Shown here: positions 8,709-18,613 of the stretch, in pieces
Layout: each line of letters begins with the position of its first letter
Position numbering within the stretch: the first letter of the stretch is position 1
Assembly: GCA_016283935.1 (NCBI GenBank)
Contig: JAEENX010000007.1
Location: 139,123-203,122, forward strand
Reading direction: 5' to 3'
DNA from: Bacilli bacterium
GTDB lineage: Bacteria; Bacillota_I; Bacilli_A; RF39; UBA660
DNA: 64,000 nt
Program-made: the position numbers and the translations under genes
Notes under the pieces: model-generated
The model's database searches: none
Seen by the model: the letters and a program-made list of their open reading frames with translations, nothing else
Told to the model about the DNA's origin: nothing

Positions 8709-9457
8709 CCCATACTTATTTTCATTATATTATTTTGATAACTCATATCATTTTCATTTAAGAACATAAATAATGCAACTTTTGTAGGAGCAACTTGTAC
8801 TAAATAAGCATCGATATGTCCTAAATTATTATCCATATCAAATTGTAATGTATCACAATTTTCAATTGTTGTTCTATTAAAGTTTTTTGCTGGATAACCT
8901 TGTTGCATTAAAGATGATTTATATTGCTCTACATCAATTCTAGAAACAATAGTATCAATTACATTAATAATATAATATCTAGTTTTTGAAGAATCAAATA
9001 CAGTTAATATATTATCTTGATATGAAGGAATATATCCATCTGGAATAACAACATTATATCCATTTACCATTAAAGAACTAGATTGATCTATTTTATCTAC
9101 CCTTTGAGTTGTTTTCCAATTTCCATCATTTGATTTAGTAGTTCTAGCTAATGTAGTTGTTGTATCATTTAATACAATATTTTGAGTATCATTATTGTTA
9201 AATGTTGAACTCTTAGTTTGTTTTAATAATGTAACACCTGCTACACCTGCACCAATAAAGATAACTAATACTACAATAATAGCAATGATAGTATTATTAT
9301 TGTTATTACTTTGAGGTACAACTGTACTAGTAGTTTGAGGAACTACAGTTGGTTGATTAACAGTTTGTGGTACTACCGTATTATTAATTTGATTTCCACA
9401 TGTAGCACAAAAAGATGAATTCGGATTCACCGGATTTCCACATCTATTACAATTCAT
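8702..9457 (-). CDS. Zinc-ribbon, single-TM protein
   Basis: A 251-residue protein that starts with a zinc ribbon (CNRCGNP at residues 3-9, then CATCGNQ), followed by a Gln/Thr/Val-rich linker, one membrane segment (about residues 58-78) and a C-terminal domain of about 150 residues, probably outside the cell. The start at 9457 has GGAGTGAT upstream; the ribbon begins immediately after it. The external domain resembles small lipid- or protein-binding sandwich domains, but I cannot name it. Confidence 0.78.
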   Translation of the reverse strand: MNCNRCGNPVNPNSSFCATCGNQINNTVVPQTVNQPTVVPQTTSTVVPQSNNNNNTIIAIIVVLVIFIGAGVAGVTLLKQTKSSTFNNNDTQNIVLNDTTTTLARTTKSNDGNWKTTQRVDKIDQSSSLMVNGYNVVIPDGYIPSYQDNILTVFDSSKTRYYIINVIDTIVSRIDVEQYKSSLMQQGYPAKNFNRTTIENCDTLQFDMDNNLGHIDAYLVQVAPTKVALFMFLNENDMSYQNNIMKISMGK

Positions 9458-9544
9458 ACTAATCACTCCTCTACTATTCAATTATACTATCTACCCTCTT
9501 TTTATTTTAAAAAAAATCACATGTTTACAACATGAATTTACATA

Positions 9545-9573
9545 AAAAAACTAAGCATTGCTTAGTTTAATTC
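9545..9573 (-). terminator. Terminator
   Basis: AACTAAGCA/TTGCTTAGTT hairpin followed on the minus strand by TTTTTTT. It includes the stop region of the gene ending at 9562. Confidence 0.8.
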
Positions 9574-10278
9574 TATAAATAATGCAGAAGTTTTATTAAT
9601 TTGATTTTCCATAAATTTATCATATTCTTCTTTTGTAGTATCAACATTATTAACCGAATATTTATCATCTAATAAAGAAGCTAATTCAGTTTGATTTAAT
9701 GTTACATTTGTAAAAGACATCTTTAATACTTGAGATGCTCTTGCACCTGAAGAAGCACTATAAGTACCATCTACTTTTAATTCTAATAAACCTCTATTGT
9801 TAATATATTTATATCCATATACTGTATCATTTTCAAAATGTAGTATTGCATAAACACATTCTTCATCTCTAGTAAGTTTAAAAATAATTTCATCAGTTCC
9901 ATCATTATCCATATCAACACTTGCATATGAAGAAGTTTTTACTTCACCTAAATCATTAATGTTAGTATCTTTACTATTTAAATATTCACTTATTTTGTAT
10001 TCTCCAGTTGCTGTTTTAATGTTAGAAGTTTCATTTAATACATCTTTATATACTTTATAAATAGTCATTCCTTTAAATATACCATCTTCAATTGTTATAT
10101 ATGGTGAATCATCTGAAATAACTGATTTAGTTGTTGTCTCAGTTGTAGTAGTTGTTTCATTTGGTTTATTTCCATATTTTTTATCTAAAAAGAAATAACC
10201 TACACATATGGCAGCAACTAATACTACTAATGAGATAAATGCTATTCCTATTCCACTTTTCTTTTTTCTTTTTACCAT
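9562..10278 (-). CDS. Membrane-anchored protein with Thr-rich stalk
   Basis: A 238-residue protein with a basic N terminus (MVKRKKKS), a membrane anchor (residues 10-30), a stalk with runs of Thr and Glu (residues 40-50), and an exported domain. That domain contains DMDNDGTDEI (near residue 122), a calcium-loop motif of the EF-hand/VCBS type. The stalk composition matches that of the CAP-domain protein at 15008. GGAGATGATAAT lies before the ATG. The function of the external domain is unknown; a sensory or adhesive role is possible. Confidence 0.78.
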   Translation of the reverse strand: MVKRKKKSGIGIAFISLVVLVAAICVGYFFLDKKYGNKPNETTTTTETTTKSVISDDSPYITIEDGIFKGMTIYKVYKDVLNETSNIKTATGEYKISEYLNSKDTNINDLGEVKTSSYASVDMDNDGTDEIIFKLTRDEECVYAILHFENDTVYGYKYINNRGLLELKVDGTYSASSGARASQVLKMSFTNVTLNQTELASLLDDKYSVNNVDTTKEEYDKFMENQINKTSALFIELN

Positions 10279-10322
10279 ATTATCATCTCCTATAACAATA
10301 GATTAACACGATTCAAAATATT

Positions 10323-11414
10323 TTATAAATCTTCAGGTACATTTAAATATTCTACTAAAATATCATATAAAGTAACCTTATTATCTTTAGTATTTTGCTC
10401 AATCTTACTTCTATAATCTACACCTAAATAATCTAATACATTTGTAATAAGTGCTCCTACTTCATATGAACCACGTTCATATAAGAATGATTTAGATACA
10501 CCACCTGAATTAATTGAAACAATTACATTTCTAAATGATACATTTTGTTCATTGTTATAATACATAATTCCAAAATTATATCCAATTACTTGAGCAGCTT
10601 TAATAGAATAATATCTAGGAACTCCCATATATGTTTCTCTATATAAAACCTTATTAGTATATTCAGGATCTATTTCTTTCATCTTATCTACTGCTCTTAC
10701 ATATTGATATGCATATTCACCAAGTTTTTGTTTATCAGGATATTCTTTTCCTAATTCATATTGCATTTCACTTAAATGATTAAAGACATCATTATAAGCA
10801 TTAAATATTTCATTAGTAACCATTGAAGTACTTAATTCTAAAACAGGACTCCAATCTCCTTGTTTATAGTAATTATACATATTAAATACTAATTCAACTG
10901 CTAAATGATTAGTAGAATATTTTTCATCAATATTATAATCTCTATTATATCTATGATAATAAACTTCTTCTCCATTAAATTTATATGTCTTACCTATCTT
11001 AGGTGTATCACTAGACATTAATAATTTAATAACACCAGGATGAAGAATAGATACTTTATAACAATTAATAGAATATTTTTCATTTAATTTTACTTCTTGA
11101 GTAAATAAACCATTTTTCATATTTTTGCTATTTAATACAAATACTCTAAAATGATCTTCTGATATAAATACTACTGTTTTATTTTTTAAATCAAGTTCTT
11201 CTATTTCTTTATTATGATTTTCATTCTTTACTAATTTATCAAATTCATCAATAATAAGTTTATCAGCATAATCTAATTTAATATATTCATCATATGTATG
11301 ATTAATATATATAAATAAACCAATTATAACCAATACTATTCCAACAAATATAGCAAATGGCAACCATTTAGGTTGCTTTTTTTCAAATCTTAATCCACGA
11401 TAACGTTCACTCAT
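10323..11414 (-). CDS. Membrane-anchored hypothetical protein
   Basis: A 363-residue protein with one N-terminal membrane segment (about residues 21-41, FAIFVGIVLVIIGLFIYI) and a large polar domain, probably extracytoplasmic, rich in Tyr and Asn. No catalytic motif or named family was recognised. The ATG at 11414 (MSERYRG) is preferred because GGTGAT lies 4 bases upstream and TATAAT a further 7; the in-frame start at 11432 would begin within the promoter. Confidence 0.72.
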   Translation of the reverse strand: MSERYRGLRFEKKQPKWLPFAIFVGIVLVIIGLFIYINHTYDEYIKLDYADKLIIDEFDKLVKNENHNKEIEELDLKNKTVVFISEDHFRVFVLNSKNMKNGLFTQEVKLNEKYSINCYKVSILHPGVIKLLMSSDTPKIGKTYKFNGEEVYYHRYNRDYNIDEKYSTNHLAVELVFNMYNYYKQGDWSPVLELSTSMVTNEIFNAYNDVFNHLSEMQYELGKEYPDKQKLGEYAYQYVRAVDKMKEIDPEYTNKVLYRETYMGVPRYYSIKAAQVIGYNFGIMYYNNEQNVSFRNVIVSINSGGVSKSFLYERGSYEVGALITNVLDYLGVDYRSKIEQNTKDNKVTLYDILVEYLNVPEDL

Positions 11415-11418
11415 TATT

Positions 11419-11439
11419 ATCACCATATACAATTATACA
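11419..11439 (-). promoter_or_regulatory. -10 box and SD of the 363-residue membrane protein gene
   Basis: TATAAT (11432-11437 on the minus strand, preceded by TG) is followed 7 bases later by GGTGAT (11419-11424). A leader of under 15 bases is predicted. Confidence 0.55.
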
Positions 11440-11444
11440 CTAAA

Positions 11445-11476
11445 ATAAAAAGAACTGAAATACTATTCAGTTCTTA
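11445..11476 (-). terminator. Terminator of the ABC transporter gene
   Basis: AAGAACTGAA / TTCAGTTCTT with a 5-base loop, followed on the minus strand by TTTTTATTTTA. The TAG stop (11463-11465) is in the loop. Confidence 0.85.
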
Positions 11477-14400
11477 ATGCTATAACTGGATCTCTTTTTG
11501 CTGCAGCTTTAGATGGAATAATACCACCTATTACAGTTAAGATAATACTTAATCCAATTAATACTAATGCAGCTCTAGGATCTAATGCTGCCTTAATATT
11601 AACATTTTCAGTAGCAGTATATAATATTTTATTTATTATAGGAATTACTAAATATGTGAATCCTACACCAAATAAACCAGATAAGAATCCAATGATAACT
11701 GTTTCAGCATTGAATATACTAGATACATTTCTCTTAGATGCTCCTATTGCTCTTAAAATACCAATTTCTTTAGTTCTTTCATACACACTTATATAAGTAA
11801 TAATACCAATCATGATTGATGATACTACTAATGAAATGCTAACAAATGCAATTAGGACATATGATACAGCATTAACTATTGTTTTAACTGATGACATTAA
11901 TGAACCAGTCAAATCTGAATAATTAATTTTTTTATTATCATCAACTGTATTATTATAATCCTTAATAAAATCAATAAAGTTTTCTTTTCCTCCAAATGAA
12001 TTAAAGTAAACAGCAATTATAGTTGGAATTTCTTTATCTTGATAACCTAATTTTATTAAATTAGTTTCTTGAGTTGATTCTTCAGCATTCATTGCCGATA
12101 CAACTCTCATAAGTTCATCTTCTGAGAAATTTAATTTAAATGCACTTGCGAATTTATTTGGATCAATATTAAATGCACTAGTTATCTTAGTTGTAATGTT
12201 AGTTGTCATTTCACTTACATTTTTAAGAACAACAACTCTCATCTTAGTTTCTGTCATAGTTGTAGCCATTTGAGAAATAGCAGCTTTTATTTCAGTTTGA
12301 TCTTTAATAGTATTAACTATTCCTTTATAAACTTGAGTTTTCATAGAATCTTTCATTTCAGCTGAAATAGATTGCATAGCTGTATTATAACCAGTTAATA
12401 CTCCAGTTAATATTCCTTTATAAATAGTCTTATAAGTATCAGCTGGAATATAATAATCAATAGCCAATTTATTAACTCTATCATTTAATGATTTAGATTC
12501 TAAATATTTATCTACATCTAAATAATTAATAAATTCATCTAATGTAGCATTGAAAGCATTATTATATGCATCTAATGCCGGTTTAGTATCTGTTGTGATA
12601 GCTGAATTAATATTATTAATATATTTTTCAGATTCTTTAGCAATATCTTCTTGACTAATATTTATATTAAACATATTCTTTAATGCTTTTTCATCTACAG
12701 TTACTAAATCATTGAAACTGAATGCTCCAGTATTTTTCTTATTATCAAATTTATTACCAGAGAAAACATCTATATTTTTATTTTTTTGTTGTTTTTTAAC
12801 TATATCTGATTTTGACGATTCATCAATAATATAATCAATTAAATCTTGTCTATATGCAACAACTGGATCCATAGAGCCAGTTGTTACACCTTCTTTAGTT
12901 GTAACTATACCAACAATTTTAAGACTTGGAGATTCTTTATATAATTTCTCCATATAATCTTTATCTTCTCTCATATCTTCATATACATCATATTTATTAT
13001 TATATTTATATAAGTTATAAGGTAAGATTAATTTTAATTGAACATTCATTAAATCATCATATGTTAGTACTAATGGATCGTGTTCAACTTTAGTAGATTC
13101 ACCTCTAAAGATTGCTTGAACCATTTTATTAAGTTCATCTACTTCTCTTAAACCTAATGAATATGTTATTAAATCGGATATTGTATTTTTACTTGGTAAT
13201 ACAATAATTAATTCATTATATTTTTCAGGCCATCTACCATCTAATAATTCATATTGATCATGTATTACTTCATCATTATTCATCATTGGTTGGAATGCAG
13301 ATGACATATTACTCATTGAACTATTAACACTTGATGAGTACATAGAAGACATCATTGTCGATGGATTTAATTGAGCTAATTTATTTGATGTATCATGTGT
13401 ATAAATAATTGGATCAATTGAATACATATAACTAATTGTAGATACATCTTTTTCTAAATCCTTTTCATGTTCATTTAAATATTTTTTAAATGATTGAATA
13501 TCATTAGATTTTACACTTCCAAACATTGTAGTCATTTGTTGAAGTTCATGTACTTTACCATCATCTTCAACATTTTCTGTGTTTTCCATTGATAAACCTA
13601 AAATCATACTAGTAATATCAACAGATTCTCTCGTTATAGTTAATGGATAACTTGTTAATGTTTCTTCTTGTATACCATCTACATAATTTTGAAAACCAGT
13701 AGATACAGCAAGTATTAAAGCAATACCAATTATACCTATTGATCCAGCAATAGAAACTAATATTGTTCTACCCTTCTTAGTTAATAAGTTATTTAATGAT
13801 AAACTTAATGCTGTTAAGAAAGACATTTTAGTTTTCTTAGTATTATTCTTAGTAACATGCTTTTCTTCTATATCTATATCTTTACCATCAAATGGATTAG
13901 TATCATCAATAATATGACCATCTTGTAAGTTAATAATTCTATTTGAATATGTATTAGCAAGTTCTGGATTATGAGTAACCATGATTACTAATTTATCTTC
14001 AGATACTTTCTTAAGTATATCCATTATTTGTACGGAGGTTTGAGAATCTAATGCACCAGTTGGTTCATCAGCTAAGATAATATCTGGATCATTTACTAAT
14101 GCTCTTGCAATAGCAACTCTTTGCATTTGGCCACCTGATAATTGATTAGGTCTTTTATTAATGTGTTTTTCTAGACCTACTTCTTTTAAAGCAGCTTTTG
14201 CTTTTTTAGTTCTATCTTTCTTAGATACACCAGATAATGTTAAAGCTAATTCAACGTTCTTTAGTATAGTTTGATGTGATATTAAATTATATGATTGGAA
14301 TACAAATCCAATTCTATGATTACGATATGAATCCCAGTCAGCATCTTTATATTTCTTAGTAGATACTCCATTTATAACTAAATCACCACTAGTATATTTA

Positions 14401-14564
14401 TCTAAACCACCTATAATATTTAACAATGTAGTTTTTCCTGATCCAGATGGACCTAAAACACTTGCAAATTCACTTTTTCTAAAATTTACAGACACTTTGT
14501 CTAAAGCTTTTTGTTCAAAACCCTCTGTTTTATAAATTTTAGTGATATTTTTTATTTCTAACAT
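11463..14564 (-). CDS. ABC transporter, fused ATPase and FtsX-type permease (MacB-like)
   Basis: A 1033-residue fusion. Residues 1-230 form an ABC ATPase with Walker A GPSGSGKTT, Q-loop VFQSYN, signature LSGGQMQR, Walker B IILADEPTGALD and switch VTHNP. It matches the LolD/MacB subfamily. A membrane segment near residue 270 begins the permease half, followed by about 600 residues of extracytoplasmic domain and three C-terminal FtsX-type segments (about residues 900-1020). Such proteins usually drive periplasmic or cell-surface mechanical work (lipoprotein, peptide or antibiotic handling) rather than classic import. ATG 14564 follows AGGTGATTTAC. The external domain is larger than in canonical MacB. 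Confidence 0.93.
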   Translation of the reverse strand: MLEIKNITKIYKTEGFEQKALDKVSVNFRKSEFASVLGPSGSGKTTLLNIIGGLDKYTSGDLVINGVSTKKYKDADWDSYRNHRIGFVFQSYNLISHQTILKNVELALTLSGVSKKDRTKKAKAALKEVGLEKHINKRPNQLSGGQMQRVAIARALVNDPDIILADEPTGALDSQTSVQIMDILKKVSEDKLVIMVTHNPELANTYSNRIINLQDGHIIDDTNPFDGKDIDIEEKHVTKNNTKKTKMSFLTALSLSLNNLLTKKGRTILVSIAGSIGIIGIALILAVSTGFQNYVDGIQEETLTSYPLTITRESVDITSMILGLSMENTENVEDDGKVHELQQMTTMFGSVKSNDIQSFKKYLNEHEKDLEKDVSTISYMYSIDPIIYTHDTSNKLAQLNPSTMMSSMYSSSVNSSMSNMSSAFQPMMNNDEVIHDQYELLDGRWPEKYNELIIVLPSKNTISDLITYSLGLREVDELNKMVQAIFRGESTKVEHDPLVLTYDDLMNVQLKLILPYNLYKYNNKYDVYEDMREDKDYMEKLYKESPSLKIVGIVTTKEGVTTGSMDPVVAYRQDLIDYIIDESSKSDIVKKQQKNKNIDVFSGNKFDNKKNTGAFSFNDLVTVDEKALKNMFNINISQEDIAKESEKYINNINSAITTDTKPALDAYNNAFNATLDEFINYLDVDKYLESKSLNDRVNKLAIDYYIPADTYKTIYKGILTGVLTGYNTAMQSISAEMKDSMKTQVYKGIVNTIKDQTEIKAAISQMATTMTETKMRVVVLKNVSEMTTNITTKITSAFNIDPNKFASAFKLNFSEDELMRVVSAMNAEESTQETNLIKLGYQDKEIPTIIAVYFNSFGGKENFIDFIKDYNNTVDDNKKINYSDLTGSLMSSVKTIVNAVSYVLIAFVSISLVVSSIMIGIITYISVYERTKEIGILRAIGASKRNVSSIFNAETVIIGFLSGLFGVGFTYLVIPIINKILYTATENVNIKAALDPRAALVLIGLSIILTVIGGIIPSKAAAKRDPVIALRTE

Positions 14565-14606
14565 GTAAATCACCTAAAGGTGATTATACCAAATTTTAAT
14601 AAAAAT

Positions 14607-14628
14607 TGGTATACTTATATTAGGTGAT
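14607..14628 (+). promoter_or_regulatory. Extended -10 promoter and SD of the Nudix gene
   Basis: TGGTATACT (-10 at 14610-14615), 6 bases, then AGGTGAT (14622-14628) and ATG at 14632. Confidence 0.65.
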
Positions 14629-14631
14629 AGT

Positions 14632-15018
14632 ATGAAGACGGTAAAAGCAGCATGTGCTGTAATAAAAAAGGATGACAAATATTTTTGTACTCAAAGAGGA
14701 CATGGTATAAGAAAAGGGCTTTGGGAATTTCCAGGTGGTCACATAGAAGAAAATGAAACTGGTGAAGATGCAACAATAAGAGAAATGATTGAAGAATTAA
14801 ATGCAACAGTTTCAGTTAACAAGTACTTAGGTACTGTTGAACATGACTATGAAGATTTCCATTTATCTATGGAAGCTTATCTATGTAATCTAATATCAGA
14901 TTATACTTTAAATGAAGCATTAGATTCAAAATGGGTTACAAAAGATGAATTAAATACACTACCTTGGTGTGATGCTGATAAAAAAGTTGTTGAGTTAATT
15001 ATTAAAAATGATAACTAA
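14632..15018 (+). CDS. Nudix hydrolase (MutT-like)
   Basis: A 128-residue soluble protein with a complete Nudix box: GGHIEENE, seven residues, then REMIEELNA (near residues 36-58), matching G-x5-E-x7-REUxEExGU except for Asn in place of the last Gly. The family hydrolyses nucleoside diphosphate derivatives, and the length and N-terminal layout suggest the 8-oxo-dGTP / NTP pyrophosphohydrolase branch. Its last 11 bases overlap the start of the CAP-domain gene, so the two form an operon with a compressed promoter. Confidence 0.92.
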   Translation: MKTVKAACAVIKKDDKYFCTQRGHGIRKGLWEFPGGHIEENETGEDATIREMIEELNATVSVNKYLGTVEHDYEDFHLSMEAYLCNLISDYTLNEALDSKWVTKDELNTLPWCDADKKVVELIIKNDN

Positions 15019-15919
15019 AAAAATAATTATAACAATTGCTAGCACTGTAACAATACTTATATTAAGTACAGGCGCTACGATATTTATACTAAACAATAAT
15101 AAAAATAAGAATATTAAGGAAGAAACAACTACTACAACTCAAATACAAACCGACTTCACTAAAACAACTGAAAAAACTACAGTCATTGAAGAAAACACAA
15201 CTACTCAAACAGTTGATGATAATATAAACAATATTACAATAAATGATAATAGTAAACCTACAACAACTACTACTGCTCCTTCAGTCATGACTCCAAAGAA
15301 TTCAAACGAACCACCAAGACAAACAACAACAAGAATTATAAACGAAGAAACTGTAGTTAGAAAAGATGATAAATATCATGTAACTCAAATAATAACATAT
15401 TTAGATACATATAAAATATATGAGAACAATTCAAAAGAATTAATTAATAGAATTCAAAAATCAAGTAGCTATGACTACTCTACTTTCAATGCTACAACTG
15501 CTGAATTAAGAGCAGAAGCATCTTCTATATCTGCATCAAATACAAGTGTATATCAAGAAATGCTTGGATATGTAAATGAACTTAGAGCTACAGAAGGTGC
15601 TGATCCAGTTACGCTTGATTCAAGTTTAAGTTTAGCTGCTACAGTAAGAGCATTAGAAATTGCATGGTCAGGTAAAATAAGTCATACTAGACCTAATGGT
15701 ACAAGATGTTTTACTGTACTTGAAGATTTAGGCATAGCTGTTCATGCAGCTGGTGAAAATATAGCTGGTTATAATCCAAATGCTAAACACACATTTAATC
15801 AATGGTACAATTCTGAAGGACATCATAAAAACATGGTAGATAAAGATTTTACTAGATTAGGCGTTGGTAAAGTCACATTAAATGGTCAAACACATTGGGT
15901 TCAAATGTTTGCAGGATAG
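15008..15919 (+). CDS. Membrane-anchored CAP/SCP-domain protein
   Basis: A 303-residue protein. The N-terminal membrane segment (residues 7-28) is followed by a Thr-rich stalk (about residues 38-115) and a C-terminal CAP (SCP/PR-1) domain from about residue 175. Conserved CAP features seen: ISHTRPNG (His), AGENIAGY (Glu), WYNSEGHHKNM (His) and the C-terminal THWVQMFAG. CAP domains occur in secreted bacterial proteins with ligand-binding or lytic roles. The start overlaps the Nudix gene. Function is inferred only at domain level. Confidence 0.88.
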   Translation: MITKKIIITIASTVTILILSTGATIFILNNNKNKNIKEETTTTTQIQTDFTKTTEKTTVIEENTTTQTVDDNINNITINDNSKPTTTTTAPSVMTPKNSNEPPRQTTTRIINEETVVRKDDKYHVTQIITYLDTYKIYENNSKELINRIQKSSSYDYSTFNATTAELRAEASSISASNTSVYQEMLGYVNELRATEGADPVTLDSSLSLAATVRALEIAWSGKISHTRPNGTRCFTVLEDLGIAVHAAGENIAGYNPNAKHTFNQWYNSEGHHKNMVDKDFTRLGVGKVTLNGQTHWVQMFAG

Positions 15920-15937
15920 GAATTACCTATCCTTTTA
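15912..15937 (+). terminator. Terminator
   Basis: GGATAGG-AATTA-CCTATCC followed by TTTT. The TAG stop codon of the CAP gene is in the left arm. Confidence 0.75.
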
Positions 15938-15993
15938 ATTTGCATGATTAAAAATAATAATATATAATATACTCCCATAAATGAGGGGTATAT

Positions 15994-16710
15994 ATGGTAT
16001 TAAAAGATTACGTTGCAAAAACAATGCTAAAAGAATATTTAAATACATTCTTTGAAACATATGAAATTCCAAATATGTTTAGAGCACAATATCAAATGGA
16101 ATATGATAATGGATTATATGATACAAGAGTTGTTGATTCTCAAATAGCTCAATTCTATAAAGAATATGATTTATTAAAAGAAGAATCTGATATGTATAAA
16201 GCTTTTGTAAATGTTATAAAACATAATCATCCTAATTTATCCGATATAACTATATTAGATGTATGTGGAGGATATATTCCACAATTAGGAAGAGAACTTG
16301 CTAAAGAAGCTAAACATGTAATGGTTGTAGATAGAAATATGGTATTTAAAAATAATCCAAATAACCTAGAGCCAATTCAAAGAACAATAGAATCATATAC
16401 TGATTTACCTTCTGCTGATTTAGTTGTTGGATTATTACCATGTGAAGCAACACAACATATAATTGATTATTCAGTAATGAATAAAAAAGATTTTGTTATA
16501 GCTTTATGTGGATGTTGGCACAATTTAAATTTAGATGAACATATAAGAGAAAAAATGAGACCAATGCATAAATCAGGAGATACTACAGTAACAAGATATG
16601 AACAATATGCTATAACTAGATTAGAAGAAGCTCCTGAATTAGGAGACTTAATAGCATATGATTCACCTTATCAATTTCCACAAGATGTAATTGGTAATAA
16701 AAGAAGATAA
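15994..16710 (+). CDS. SAM-dependent methyltransferase-like protein
   Basis: A 238-residue soluble protein with a Rossmann-type glycine motif (ILDVCGGYIPQLG, near residues 87-99), an acidic residue at the end of the next strand (VMVVDRNM, near 115), and DLVVGLLPCEAT (near 145), as in class I methyltransferases. Several cysteines occur in FVIALCGCWHN. The substrate is unknown. ATG follows GAGGGG by 7 bases. It is a single-gene unit that converges on the beta-helix gene. Confidence 0.68.
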   Translation: MVLKDYVAKTMLKEYLNTFFETYEIPNMFRAQYQMEYDNGLYDTRVVDSQIAQFYKEYDLLKEESDMYKAFVNVIKHNHPNLSDITILDVCGGYIPQLGRELAKEAKHVMVVDRNMVFKNNPNNLEPIQRTIESYTDLPSADLVVGLLPCEATQHIIDYSVMNKKDFVIALCGCWHNLNLDEHIREKMRPMHKSGDTTVTRYEQYAITRLEEAPELGDLIAYDSPYQFPQDVIGNKRR

Positions 16711-16741
16711 AAAAAAGAAGCATTAAGCTTCTTTTTAATTT
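16708..16741. terminator. Bidirectional terminator
   Basis: AAAAAGAAGC-ATTAA-GCTTCTTTTT between convergent genes, with A and T tracts on both sides. Confidence 0.85.
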
Positions 16742-17937
16742 TGTCTTTGATTATCTGTTCTCCTTCCTTGATTATTATCATCACTAGGTTTTTCTGGAGG
16801 TGTGTCTCCATTTTGATTTGGACCATTTCCATCTGATGGTGGGGTATTTCCATCATTTGGCATTTGTCCTCCTCTACCCATATTATTCATTCCTCCACCG
16901 AATTGGTTAGTAATTTCATTTGTTTCTTCTCCATTAATAATTAATGTTCCACCTGTATGAGTTAAAGTACCATCATAGTCAAATGCAGATTGTCCAGTTA
17001 CATTAATTGTTCCACCTGTAATTGTTAAATCTCCATTCGAGTCTATACCATCCGTATCACCTTGTCCCATATTAATTGTTATATCTCCACCATTTATTTC
17101 TACTTTAACAGAATAATCTGTAGATTTATTTGTTGCATTAATACCATCGTCTGAAGCAGATATAGTAATTGTTCCACCATTAATTTTTACATAAGTAGCT
17201 TCTATACCTTCAAGAGCTTTAATAATAATTTTTCCATTATTTATTTCAATCATGCCATCAGCATGTATACCATCATCTTCTGATGTTAAATCTAAATTAC
17301 CTGATTCAATTGTAATAATCCCATCAGACTTAATTGAATCACCTACTGACGAAACATTTATTGTTCCACCTGTAATTAAAATTGAATCATCACCTACTAT
17401 ACCATCATCACCTGATGTAATTGTAATTGTTCCTGATTCTATTTCTAAATCATTATTTACAAATATACCATCTAAATCAGATGTAATATTTAATGTACCA
17501 TCTCCTAAAATTTTAACATCATCCTTAGAATAAATAGCAGCGTGTAATTCTTCACTACCATTTGCATTAATTGTATTTTCTCCTTGTAATTCTATATATA
17601 AATTATCAACATTCTCTACATATATTGCAGGTCCTGATGTATTTATAATTGTTACATTATTTAATATTAATTTAACGTTTTCCGTCGTATTAATATAAAT
17701 ATAACCTTCTATAGTTTGATCACTTATTGTATAAACACCACCAGATGTAATTGATGTTTTAGCTCCTGCTGCATCTAATGTTTCTTCTGTATATGACGAA
17801 AAGTCTACTTCTTCAACCCCTGAAGCTGTTATTGTTTTTTCACTATTAAAATAATTGTACACAAATATTCCTAATAAAATAAATGATAACAATGTAACAC
17901 CTATAATTATTAAGAATATTCTTTTAGTGTTTTCCAT
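16735..17937 (-). CDS. Cthe_2159-type carbohydrate-binding beta-helix protein
   Basis: A 400-residue exported protein. An N-terminal membrane segment (residues 6-26) precedes a right-handed beta-helix of about 10 coils with alternating I-T-I-x-S/G-G patterns and repeated Asp-Asp-Gly-Ile turns (EDDGIHAD, DDGINATN and similar). It then ends in a Gly/Asn/Pro/Gln-rich disordered tail (residues 345-400). This matches the Cthe_2159 family, known to bind acidic polysaccharides with calcium. ATG 17937 lies 4 bases after the DUF4956 stop, with GTGAGG upstream, so the genes are coupled. The tail may interact with the wall. Confidence 0.85.
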   Translation of the reverse strand: MENTKRIFLIIIGVTLLSFILLGIFVYNYFNSEKTITASGVEEVDFSSYTEETLDAAGAKTSITSGGVYTISDQTIEGYIYINTTENVKLILNNVTIINTSGPAIYVENVDNLYIELQGENTINANGSEELHAAIYSKDDVKILGDGTLNITSDLDGIFVNNDLEIESGTITITSGDDGIVGDDSILITGGTINVSSVGDSIKSDGIITIESGNLDLTSEDDGIHADGMIEINNGKIIIKALEGIEATYVKINGGTITISASDDGINATNKSTDYSVKVEINGGDITINMGQGDTDGIDSNGDLTITGGTINVTGQSAFDYDGTLTHTGGTLIINGEETNEITNQFGGGMNNMGRGGQMPNDGNTPPSDGNGPNQNGDTPPEKPSDDNNQGRRTDNQRQN

Positions 17938-17941
17938 TTTT

Positions 17942-18613
17942 TTATAACGCCTCACTTTCATCTAATGGATGAGATAATAATACTTTTAAGTTTCCATTTT
18001 TAACTCTTATCTTATCCATAAATTCTTTTTCATTTATTTCGGGTTTCAATTTAACCATATAAGTTAATTCAAATAATGATCCCATATTAGTTGTTTTAGA
18101 CTTCACTAAACTAAATCTATCTAAATAATTATCAAATATATTATCGAATACATTTGTATAATCTAAATCTTCAGGAATTAGTATTACTAATTTCTTTTCT
18201 GTATTTTTCATTTCTCCAAAACTAATCTTACTTAGAACAAATAAGAATAATGAAACTAAAATAGTAAATAATGAACCAAATGCAATATAACCTGTACCTA
18301 CTGCTAAACCTATAGCCATTGCAAAGAACACAGCCATTATTTCTCTTGAATTACCAGGTATTGATCTAAACCTAACTAAACTGAATGCTCCAGCTACCGC
18401 AACACCTGTACCTAAATTACCATTTACTAATAAAATAACCATTGTTACTAACACAGGTAATATACATAATGTTTGAATAAAATTTTTATTTGATCTAACT
18501 GTTAACATATGTACCATTGCAACTATTAAACCTAATACAATAGATACACACATACAAACTATGAAGTTTGCTACAGTTAGTTCTGTTCCTAATATACTAC
18601 TAAACATACACAT
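17942..18613 (-). CDS. DUF4956 membrane protein
   Basis: A protein of about 223 residues with four membrane segments in the first 130 residues, separated by GAFSLVRFRSIPG (near residue 78), the conserved loop of the DUF4956 family, and a cytoplasmic C-terminal ferredoxin-like domain of about 90 residues. Starts at 18613 and 18607 are both possible (AAAGGAG 4 or 10 bases away). It overlaps the VTC gene upstream and touches the beta-helix gene downstream. This trio is a recurring neighbourhood, which suggests DUF4956 couples VTC activity to the membrane. Exact function is unknown. Confidence 0.85.
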   Translation of the reverse strand: MCMFSSILGTELTVANFIVCMCVSIVLGLIVAMVHMLTVRSNKNFIQTLCILPVLVTMVILLVNGNLGTGVAVAGAFSLVRFRSIPGNSREIMAVFFAMAIGLAVGTGYIAFGSLFTILVSLFLFVLSKISFGEMKNTEKKLVILIPEDLDYTNVFDNIFDNYLDRFSLVKSKTTNMGSLFELTYMVKLKPEINEKEFMDKIRVKNGNLKVLLSHPLDESEAL

